DNA of 64,000 bases from Cinclus cinclus (Eukaryota > Chordata > Aves > Passeriformes > Cinclidae). Both the position numbers and the translations under genes were made by a program. Under the pieces are notes generated by a model. That model did no database searches, had not been told where the DNA came from, and saw only the letters and a list, made by a program, of their open reading frames with translations. Shown one piece after another: positions 1 to 10,800 of this stretch (position 1 is the first letter of the stretch; every line of letters starts with the position of its first letter). The DNA is taken from assembly GCF_963662255.1 (NCBI RefSeq), contig NC_085056.1, positions 7,072,216 to 7,136,215 on the forward strand. Direction: 5' to 3'.

Positions 1-1706
1 AGATTAAAGAGCCCTGCAGAGGGTAATCTGCCCAGGCCTGCAGGTCAGCTGGGCTGCCAGGGATTACAGCTCTTCCTAATGAGCTTAATTGGGACAGTGT
101 TGTCCTGGAAAATGGAGGGACCAGCACCCAAATAGCACTGAGTCTGTGGGACCCACTGAGTGGCTCTGTGGTGTAGGTTGGGACACGAGTCCCAAGGGGG
201 AACCAGATGGACCTGCTGCCTCCAGGCTCCACTGGGATAGAGGTGAGTGGTGATGGTGGTTAGCTTTGACTGCCAGATGGCTCCGGCATATCCTGGGTGC
301 TGCAAATCCCTGGCCCCAGCCTGGCGTGCAGGGTGGTGAGGGGCACAGTGCTGGGGGGGATGCCCACCAGTGATTGAGTGGGTATGAGCCATGTGGGACC
401 AGGCTGAGCTGGGGTTCTGGGCATGGGGAAGGAGTGGGGCTGGTGGCAGAAGCTCCAGCAGTGCCTGTATGCCTGTGCTGTTCACTGTAGGCCATGCTGG
501 AGACAGGAGGAAAGGCAAAGCAAGCTCCTTGGGATGGAGGGAGGTGGCTCTGGCTCAGTCTGTCAGACAGGGAAGCTGTGCATCTCTAGGGTCCTGCCTA
601 GCTGTCCCTGGTGGAGTGTGTGACAGCCAGGCACTGTGTGGGCTCATTCCCAGCAGCTGCTCCAGCTGTGCTCGGGGCTGGCTGGGACAGAAGGATTAAC
701 CTGCCATCAGTGGTGGCCGGCCAGAATGAAATGGAGCATCCTGCATCCTGCTTCTCCATGGCTGCCCTGTGGGCTGGGCTCCTCCCTGTGCACAGCTGGC
801 ACTGCTGGGGGTGGCAGGGCCAGGAGCCCTGTTCTCCCCTGCTCTTGCCTTGTCCTTTGGGCTGCCCTCCCCAAGCCCTGGTCCTGGCCAGGGCTACAGG
901 GATGGTTCCTGTGACACAGAGTGGCAGCCAGGTCCAGGCCCTGAGTTTCAGAAATCTGTTCTGTCCCCGGCTGGCATCAACTGCACTGGCTGTAGTGGGG
1001 GCAGGCAAGTCATGGCAGTGGTTTCAAGGCTCCTGACACTGCCACTGCCAGGAGCAGAGGACAGGGTGCAGCAGCCTTGGAGCTGGACACGTGTGGCCTG
1101 CACGACTTTCCAGGGTCTGGCAGGGAATGGCTCATCCTTTTCTTCCCCACGCAGAAATCCTTGCAAAGCTGGGAACTTTCCAACGTGCTTTGTTGTCCTT
1201 GGGTTTCCCTCCTGGTTGCTGGAGTGAACGGAAGCAAGTGAGGAGACAGCAAAGGGCTGGGCAGTTGGGTCCAGCCCTGTGCCTTTCCTGCCCCTGCAGC
1301 AGGGTGGCATGGGTGACAACAGATATGGGATAAGGTGGGGTCAGGGAGAAGGTGTCTAGGCTTGGGCATGGTGTAGAGTTTGCCAGGGACATGTCTGAGA
1401 AAGGCCATGGTAGGCACTGGGGACCAGCCCCTTTCTGTGATTCCTGTAGGGCCAACCTGGGACACATCCGTCTGGGTGTGCCCACTGAGAGCATACAGTG
1501 CCCAGAGCCCCACTTCACCAGGGCAGTATCTCTGGGAGCAGCATGGGATCCGTTTCCCAGTGCCACCAGGAGTGTTCTTGGACTGAGAGAGTGGGAAGTC
1601 TCCCAACCCATGGTCCGTGGGTGCCATTCTAAGCCCTGATGGCAGTCCTGCTTGCATGTATGTCCTCACCGTGCTGCTGGTGACCCTGATGTGTCATTGT
1701 CCCCAG
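1..1706. other. RIPOR1: RIPOR1 upstream region or 5' intron, no exon recognised
   Basis: This GC-rich, moderately repetitive stretch ends in a good splice acceptor (1701-1706) before the first coding exon of RIPOR1, so at least its right part is probably an intron following an unseen 5' non-coding exon. Open frames exist on both strands, but none resembles a known protein or keeps codon character. I see no repeat family or promoter here. The RIPOR1 promoter may lie to the left of the window. Confidence 0.55.
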
Positions 1707-1833
1707 GGCGGCCCTCCAGGTCACACTCAACGATGTCACTGTCTGTGCGCCCGCAGCGCAGAGTCCTCGTCACCAAGATCAATAGGAGCCAGTCCTTCGC
1801 CGGAGTGAACTCGTCGGCCGACCGGCCCTTCAG
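1707..1833 (+). CDS. RIPOR1: RIPOR1 exon 1 (first coding; 5' UTR 1707-1732)
   Basis: Acceptor ccccag ends at 1706. ATG is at 1733-1735 and encodes [20 protein letters not shown] onward to residue 33 plus two bases. Donor is GTAAGA at 1834. The 26 bases before the ATG are UTR in this transcript form. An upstream in-frame stretch exists, but the human homologue starts at the same MSLSV. Confidence 0.93.
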
Positions 1834-4800
1834 GTAAGAGATGGGTGCTCATGCTGCCTGCCACGAGGAATGGGGACAGGCTTGGGCTTTGTGGTGGGAC
1901 CCGCTGTGCCTCCTGAGGCTGCTTCCCATCCAGCTGTCCCAGCATCTCCCTCAGGGATCTTTTTGGTAGCCAGGGGCTGTTGTGCAGGGGGCTGCAGGGA
2001 ACACTGAGGCCATGTAGGAGACAGAGCCTGTCATCCCAAACTTCTGCCATGCCATGCCTCAGGTGGGGTGAGGACCCTGCAGCCCTGTGGCTGCTGCCAC
2101 AAGAGGACAGAGGGGGCAGGTGTAGCTCACCTCATTCTTCAACCAGCTGTTAAGACCTTCCCTGTGACCATCTTACAATGTCTAATGGGTGCAGTAGAGC
2201 TGGGGTGGCTTTGAAGTGTCTTGCTGGCCTTGACATCCTGCGGCAGCCAGTTTCAGAGTTGAGTGCTGGTGTGAGTCAGGGTTTCCTCAGGGTCACCTCA
2301 AACCTATCGTTTGAAAGGTTCTACCAGCTGCCCGCCAGCTGCAGTGTGACGAGCAGCTGTTCCCTGCTCCATCCTCTCCATCCACTGGTGATGTTATGGT
2401 CCCTTCATAGCCTTCCTCCTTCTCTCTGCTGAGCATCCCCACATGCTGCACTTCCCCACCAACCCTCTCTGCACCACCCCTAGTTCCTAGCTACCATCTT
2501 GCAGGTAGTTCTTGGGTAGCAGGCAGAGCCTCCCTGTGCTCTGACCTCCCACCCTGTTCCACTTTGTCCCCAAGTCCTGTCCAGCCTCTGGGCCAAGTGA
2601 CACTTTCCAGGTCACCAGCACATCATTGGATTTGTGGGTACAAAGGGGGCTCTTTAGAGACAGAGAAGGGGGAGGACTTTTAGATTCCTGCAGCCAAGTG
2701 GTTGCTGGGGAGATGTTTGTGGGAGATGCCTCCAGGGACCTTCAAGGATGAGAAGGAGAAGGAATGGTGGAAATTAGATGCTTTCCCATTGCTTGGGAGG
2801 AGGCCAAGACATTCATTTCCCCACTGATGATTTGGGGAAGTCTTTTGGTCACTTCTGTGACAAGCAGCACAGGATGGGAGGTACAGCCTGAGGCTGGGAA
2901 ATGAGAAGCCCGTGGTGTCTCCTGGGCACTGGTGGCACGATGTTGCCTTGGAAGGAGGAAGGGAAGAGCCGGTCTGAGCGAGGCGTTGCTTGCTGAGCTG
3001 GGGAGCGACTCCATTGCTCAAGGCAGGAAGGGTGGTGTTCGGGTCCCAGCGCTGGGTCGGCATCCCACGGGTTGGCTGGGGGAGGCAGCTCCATCCAGCA
3101 GGTTTGGTGGCATCTGGAGAGGCACTGCATCACTGAGCATGTCCCTGCCCCATCTCACAGTGCTGGGTGATGAGGTGACACGGCTGCTGGTCCCCCGGAT
3201 GCTGCTGTGCTGTATTGGGATCCTTGCCTGACTCTGGAAGAACAAGGTGGCATATTTCACCCTGCCACAGTGCTCAGGGAGCACCTCTATGCCCATGGCA
3301 ACCTGAGTGCTGTGATGGAGCTGAGCATGGCCCCTTAAGAGGGTGACCAGGTCTGGAGATGTCCCCATGGACCCTCCAGGAATTCAGTTTGATTCCAGGT
3401 GGTGCCATCTTCCTTTGTCTTGTCTCCCCCTAGCTGGCACCAGGGACCCCCCACCTCCGCAGAGTCTACACCAAGACCAAACTCTTACACCCTGCTGGAA
3501 TGGTGTTGCCTTCCTACTCTTCTCCATCTTCACTTTTGTGGGTTTCTCCTTGTCTTTCCCATGGCTTTGGGCCACCTAAATGCATTTCCAGGGGACTGCA
3601 GGCATGTGGTGCAGGCAACACTGCCCAGTTTCATGGCTCTGTGTATTCCAACCCTGGTGGACACTTAGAATGGCTGCCAGGGAGTCCTGGGAGGAGCAGG
3701 CAGGTGGACCTGGCCCAGGGGACCAGGCCTCCATGCTAGAGAGTGCCATTTTCTAGAGAAGGGTGCCTGGCTCAATGGGGCACCCAGAAGGACCCCAGTC
3801 CTGTGTGCTGATCCCAGCCTCTCTCCCCAGGAATCTCTCACCTTTCACCCCCACTGTCTCCCGCAAGACTGGCTCCAGGGTCAGTAGGATGTTCTCAATG
3901 TCCCACAAATCTCCACCACCCAAGGTGCCTCAGCCCAACCGCCTGGACGAGGTGTATGAAGCTCTCAAGAAGGGCCTGACGTAAGTTCTGCGTGGCTGGA
4001 GGCAGAGAGCTTCTGAGGGGCATGGGGACAGCTTGTGACATGGTTTGAGGTTTGCAGCTCATTGCTCCCACCAGGCAGGAACATGCCAGGTCTCTTGGGC
4101 ACATTGCCTTGGTGTCCCAGATTGTGTAGGGTCCCACATCCCACACATCCCATGTAGAGGCATATGTGGGTTCACACACCTGTGTGCTGGAACAGGGAGT
4201 GGGGATGAGTTACTACGTGTGCTGGGTTGGTGTGGGCTGTAGGGAGCAGGAGCTCTGGGCACAGCATCCCAACCTGACCCCCATGGTGTGGTTGCCCCCA
4301 GAGCCTACCTGGAGGTGCACCAGCTGGAGCTGGAGAAGCTCAGCACACAGATCCGTGAGTCCAAGAGGAATTCACGCCTGGTGAGTGCCACTTGGGAAGA
4401 GCCTTATGGGGAGGGGTGCTTTGGGTAGACAGCCGGGGTTGTGGGCACAGCTGGGGTGACTTATGGTCCATCTGTGCCTGGGGCAGAGCCTGTTTCTGTG
4501 GCATTGTAGGGGCCAGCCCAGGCTCGGGTGTTGGAGCTCCCATCCCTCTGTCATGCACTCTCCAGCCCTGGCTGGGTGCTGCATGTCCCACTGCCGTGCT
4601 ATGGGTGGTGGGTGCTGTGTGCTGGGTCTTCTTTGGGTGGGCAGAGCTGGCTTTGTGCTACGTCTTATCCCTTTCATCTTTCCTCCAGGGCTTTCTCTAC
4701 GATCTGGATAAGGTAAGCGGGATCAGTGTCTTGTCCCCCTTGTATTCCCCTTCCTTGTGCCTGGGATGAGCTACTGCCAGCCCCGCTCTGCTAGCACTGC

Positions 4801-7800
4801 CCTGCTGCCTTGTCCCCTGGGGAGGAGAGGGTCTGGGGCTCTGTAGGCAGAGTGGCCCAGGTGGGCAGGGGATGAAGCAGAGATGATCTTGTAACCCCTT
4901 TCAGGCAAACAGAAGCTGTTGATAGTGAGTGCAGGGCATGGGTTAGCTCACAGGCTGGGAAAAAAAAAAAAGCACCCTGGAGCCTGGCTTGGCTCCTGAT
5001 GTACAGGAGTCTGGAGGAGGCTGCAGCACATGGGCACTTCCCACTGGCTGCCACCCCGCAGCTCCCAGGCAGGACCCACCCCAGCCTCAGCTCAGGGGAT
5101 GCAGATGCCATGTCCTGACCTGTGGCTCCTCCACGGAGGGGCTGCAATGTTTCTCACACCATCTCCTCTGCTTTTGCAGCAAGTGAAGTCAATCGAGCGC
5201 TTCCTGCGTCGCCTGGAGTTCCATGCCAGCAAGGTGAGAGCTGGGGCAGTGCTGGGGTGGCCGTGCTGTCCCCAGCCCTGCTCCTCACCACAGCTTGGGC
5301 CTGTCCTTGCAGATAGATGAGCTGTATGAGGCTTACTGCATCCAGAGGCGGCTCCGTGATGGAGCCCACAACATGGTCAAGGCTTACAGCACGGGCTCGC
5401 CAGGCAGCCGGGAGGCACGTGAGAGCCTGGCCGAGGCCAGCAAGGGCTACAAGGAGTACACAGAGGTGAGTGTCTTGGTTTGAAAAGACAGATGTCTGCT
5501 AAGAAAGGCAGGAGCTGCTCTTGAAATGGAAAAGGTAAACCTCCTCCCTTCAAATTATAATTTTGAAATTAAGGAGCTCTCAGGCAAAGATATGGGAATA
5601 GGTATAACAGTTCTTTACTAGGATAATTAAAATAAAAATACAGTAATACAAAAAAAACCCCAAACACTGACAGAATTAGAACATAGCCTGACACCCTGTC
5701 AGTCAGGGTGTTGGTGGCAGTCTGATTAAATGGTGGCTGCAGTCCTCCTGGAGTGACAGATGTGGTTCTGCTGAAGCAGTGGTCCTGTAGAAGATCCAGT
5801 GATGATGTAGAAGGGTCTGGTTATCCTCCCTGTGGGAATCCAGTGGAAAAAAAACTGTTCTGATGTTCCAAATCTCAGATTTTATCTAGGTTGGAAATGC
5901 ATCTCACAATGGGATGATGTAATTTTATCAGTTGTGCTGTGGGACTCAATGGCCCAGTAACAGGAAGATACCTTCCCAGAGGAAGGATGGGTTGTGGAAA
6001 AGATAAAGAACACTGCCCCACCTGGTTTTAACAGATGGTGATAGAATACATACTTTTGGTTATATCCTGCATTGCAACCCAACACAGTGAGGCAGCTGGC
6101 TGGGTGGGCTGGCAGGGTGCTGAGTCCATGGGTGCTCATGGGTCCTGTTCATCCATCTGTCTGTTCCCAGAACATGTGTCTGTTGGAGAATGAGCTGGAG
6201 AGCCAGCTGGGCGAGTTCCACATCCGGATGAAAGGTACCGTGTCCTGCTCCATCCCTGTCCCGCTGCCTGCCTGCCTGCCTGCTGCCTGCTGATGCCCCT
6301 CTGCCTTCTCTTGCAGGACTGGCAGGCTTTGCCCGGCTTTGTGCTGGTGACCAGTATGAGGTTGGTGGGACCATATGGGTTGGGTTCTGCTCTTCCTCTG
6401 CCCTGTTGTCTTTGGGGTGTCTCAGGGGTGTAGGTGGGTGCTGGCGTGGAGGGCGTGTTGCAGGGTGGTGGTGGGTGGCATGGGTCCATGCCATGCCTGG
6501 GGCCATACAGAGAGCACCCATCACCCTGGGGTTGTGTCTCCCCCATACCCATACATTTCCATCCCCAGATCTTCATGAAGTATGGACGGCAGCGGTGGAA
6601 GCTGCGAGGGCGCATTGAGGTGAACAGCAAGCAGGTGTGGGACAGCGAGGAAATGGTTTTCTTGCCCCTCATCACCGAGTTCCTCTCCATCAAGGTACAG
6701 TGCATGAAAGGACAGGGATGGGGTGGGCCAGCTGTCCCCCTGCATCATAATGTCATTTAGGTTGGAAAAGACCTCTGTCATCATCACCACTGTTAACCCA
6801 GAACCGCCAATCCCACCATTAAACTGTGTCCCCAAGTGCCACATCCACATGTTTTTTGAACATTTTCAGGGATGGTGATTCCACCACTTCCCAGGGCTTC
6901 TTTCCAGCACCTCACCTAAATATCACCTTCACTGGTCCATGGTTTAATTTCCTCCTCTTTCCTCCTTCTTCAGGTGACCGAGTTAAAGAGCCTGGCCAAC
7001 CACGTTGTGGTGGGCAATGTGTCCTGCGAGACCAAGGACCTCTTTGCGGCTCTGCCCCAGGTAGTGGCTGTGGATATCAATGACCTGGGCACCCTCAAAC
7101 TCAGCCTGGAGGTGACCTGGAAGTGAGTACCTCAGCAAGCATTGCTGGTGGTGGGAGATGGCAGTGCAGGGGTGGGAGAAGCAGCCTCAGGCTTCTCCCA
7201 TCCCTAAATTGTGCCGTAATTATAGAAAACCAGAGCTGGAGGTCTGGAGGGGGTCCTGGTGTCTTGAGACCCCCCAGGCTGGTGCATACCCCTCACCTCC
7301 CTGTTGTCCTCCCCAGCCCCTTCGACAAGGACGACCAGCCTTCAGCAGCCAGCACCGTCAACAAGGCTTCCACAGTGAACAAGAGGTTTTCCACCTACAA
7401 CCAGAGCCCACCTGACACGCCATCCCTGCGGGAACAGGCATTCTATGTAAGTGTGCACCAAGCAGGGCTGCTCAGGAGACATGGCCAGTGGAGGGGCCCA
7501 CACAGGGATGTGCCTAGGCAACGTCTCAGAGGGTGGCACAGCTCAGGGATGGGTAGGCAGCTCCTTCCTCTCCAGCCATCCTACCAGGACTCCCCAGTAC
7601 CGGCACCTGCTCCTCCTGCCTATGTTCACAGCTCCTCTTCTCTCTGCCCAAGAGCCCAGAGCGGGCGGCTGACAAGCGTGGTTGGTCCTTGCTGGACATC
7701 TTTCGGGAGACACTCTTCGAGAAGCTGTCTCAGAGCTGCTCCTGCGGCGATGTCTCCTCGGCCGAGCTCGGGAGATGGCCGCAGCAGGGCCGTGTAAGTG

Positions 7801-10800
7801 CAGGGCTGGAGCAGGCCAGTAGCTTAGCCCAGCACTGTGGCCATCCCGCAGTAGCTGTAGCCGCTCCTTGTCTCCTATTTGCTCTCCCTCGCTGATGCCC
7901 AAAGGCCTGATTCTGCCAAGCTGGGTCTGGCTGGTGCTGAAGAGCTAGTCCCCAAGCTAGGGAAGCCTGGGTTCACCCCCGTGTAAGAGCTGGGCACTAG
8001 TGAGTAGACAGCTTCTCCGTGTCCTCGTGCTGGTGGCAGTGGTGTGGTACTGGTGATGGCGCTGGTGAGATGGTGCTGGTGTGACAGTGCTAGTGTGGCA
8101 CATGGTGCTGGTGTGACTAACATGGAATTGTCTTGGCATCTGTTCAGTGATGGTGAGCCACAAAGTTTGTATGGTGGCCAGTGCTGTCTCACCAGCTGGT
8201 GCTGGAGCTGTCGCTGTCCTTGCAGCCATGGTGGTTGGTGTCCTTGGTTCCATGTGTTGCATCCCACTGTGCTGGGGACTGCTGGCACCCCAAGGCTCCA
8301 GGACATAGGGGCTGTTCATGGGGAGCTGGATTGCCTGCTGACATTGGGTGGGATCCAGAGCTGGAATCTGCCAGGTGTTTGGTGACCATCCTGCTGCGTC
8401 AGCAGAGCCATGGCAGCCTCAGTGCTCTCCAGCTCATATCGATCCTGCCCCTGCTTGACACGCAGACAGCTGGAGGAGATGGGGCAGCAGGAGCAGGGTC
8501 TCAGCTGACACCATTCTCCCCCTCTCCAGAACATGCTGCGGCGCCAAGAGGAGCTGGAGAACGGCACAGCCTGGTCCATCTCCTCTGAGTCCTCGGACGA
8601 CTCCTCCAGCCCCCAGCTGTCCAGCAGCGCCCGCCATGCCACACACAAGCCCATCGTGCAGCCTGAAGTGCAGGCCTCCGCCCCTGCCATCGAGATCTCC
8701 TTCTCCCAGCAACCAGAGGAGGCTGACGCCGTGCCTGGGGCCAGTGGCAGCAGTGTCCCCCCTGCCGGGAGCCAGTCGGAGGAGCCAAGCAGCCGTAAGA
8801 AGGAGACAGTGGCCAATGGACACGTGCCCTACTCCCGGACTCTGAGCCACATCAGCGAGGCCAGTGTGGATGCCACGATGGAAGTCAAGACTGCAGAGAG
8901 CCCTTGGGATCCTGCACCCAGCACGGAGGACATGGGGATGAGCGAGCAAGACGCGCACCCTCTCTCTGGTGCTGCTGTGGCAGCTGCTATGGCAGGGCAG
9001 GACAGGGCCACTGAGGCCAAGCCTCGTGCCTCCGTGGCATGGGCTACCTCCTGTGAGGAGGCGGCTGGCAGGGCTGAGCCAGTGCAGAGCCAGGCACCAG
9101 CACAGAGTGACTGTGGCACCGAGATCCCCACAGCACTGGCACAAGCCTGTGCAGAAGAGAGGCCCATCCCAACCCCACCACTGCCCACCAGTACCCCTGA
9201 GGTGCCACGGGGGAAGATGGTGGATTCAGGTCTGGAGGAGGCAATTGGCCTCCTGGGCTCAGCTCTGGATGACTATCGGGGACAGTTCCCAGAGCTGCAG
9301 CCCCTCGAACGGGAGCTCAAACGTCTGGAGGAGATGCTGCTGGTGAGGGGCTCCCAGCGGTGTCATGGGGTGAGGGTGACCCCTGGCTGGAAGTGCCTAG
9401 GGGTGATGGGGCCATTCCTGCTGGCAGTGCCCAGGGATGATGGGGATGGGGCCATCCGTGATGTCATAGCCTGGTAATGGGGGTGGCAGGGCTGTCTTGG
9501 CTGGTGAGCCAGGATTCAACTCCACCATGCCTTCCTCCACAGCAGAAGCAAGGTGTCTTCCTCAGCCGGGCCTCCAGCATCAGCCTGACAGTGGAGCATG
9601 CACTGGAGAGCTTCAGCTTCCTCAACACCTCCGACGTGGAGGACTCAGAGGGCTCTGAGGAGGAGCCTCTCCAAGATGACAGGTGCACAGTGGGGCTCAT
9701 TGCATGGGGCACAGGGCAGGATATGGCCTTGGGCAGTTGGAATGGGGGATGTTCAAGGGTGCCCAAGCATATTTAGACCTGTTCTTCAAAGCTTAGGGAA
9801 GGTCCAGGTCAAGAACAAGCAGTACCTGGTCCACCTGGTGGCACAATGTCACCTGGCAGCTCTCCATGAAGACTGGGCTGGATGCAGCCCCTGTGCCCCT
9901 GGGACTTGTCCTCTGCCCTGTGGGGAGAGGGAAGGGCCAGGTCCAGGTATCCTGTGCTGATTCACTGCCTTGATCTCTCCCTGGCTTGCAGGAGGGCTGG
10001 CAGACCTCTGCGCAGCACCAGGGCCCCCAGTGCTGGCGAGATAGGGGCAGATGACATCGGAATGTGCAGTGGTTCTGAGGCCAGCACTGACCCCATGAGC
10101 ACCGGCAGTGAGTTCCTGGATAAGGCTCTGGTACTTCACCTCAACAACTGCAACCGCCTGCTGCTGGTGAGGACCAGGGTGGGAAATAGCAGGGGACACC
10201 CTAGGGTGGTCTGAATGTATCCTCTTGAAGGGGGTCTTGCTGGAACCTGGAGGCTGTGATGTGGTCAGTGAGCTCTGCCCCTAAAGTCCCTGGTTTGGCT
10301 GTGCCTTGCAGAAGTTGGGCACCTTCGGTCCCCTGCGGTGTCAGGAGATGTATGCCCTGGACAGGCTGCTGCGGGAGTCACAGGTGCTGGAGATCGTGTG
10401 CCAGCTGACGGAGGAGCGTGCAGGAGCAGCCAGCTCGGCTGCTGATGGTAAAGAAACACAGCTGAGGGGACCCTCTGTGGGTCTCTCTGTGAAGCCTGTG
10501 TCCCCTTGTGGGCATTGCTGGGCAGTGAGGGACCATGCCAGACAGAGGGCAGGAGTCACCTGCCTGCTGCCATGGCCTTGGGGAGGTCTGACAGTGCCTG
10601 TCCCCACAGTGGTGCAGTTCTCCACACGGAAGGAGGGTGTGCTGCCCCTTTGGGACCTCTGTGTGGAAGGGCCCAACGTCTACACCTGCCCTGTGGAGCG
10701 GTTCCTGCAGGTGCTCAGTGCCCAGTACGCAGCTCCCATCAGCGAGCAGCACCCTGGTTTGGCTGATGCTGGTGAGTGGGTGCCCAGGAGTGTTTGGGGA

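Noticed and set aside
1010..1669. 219-codon minus-strand frame upstream of RIPOR1
   Set aside because: Low-information Pro/Ser/His-rich translation of GC-rich DNA, overlapped by frames on the other strand. No homology recalled.
8434..9144. 236-codon minus-strand frame opposite RIPOR1 exon 13
   Set aside because: A shadow of the conserved + strand coding exon. The + strand reading matches RIPOR1.
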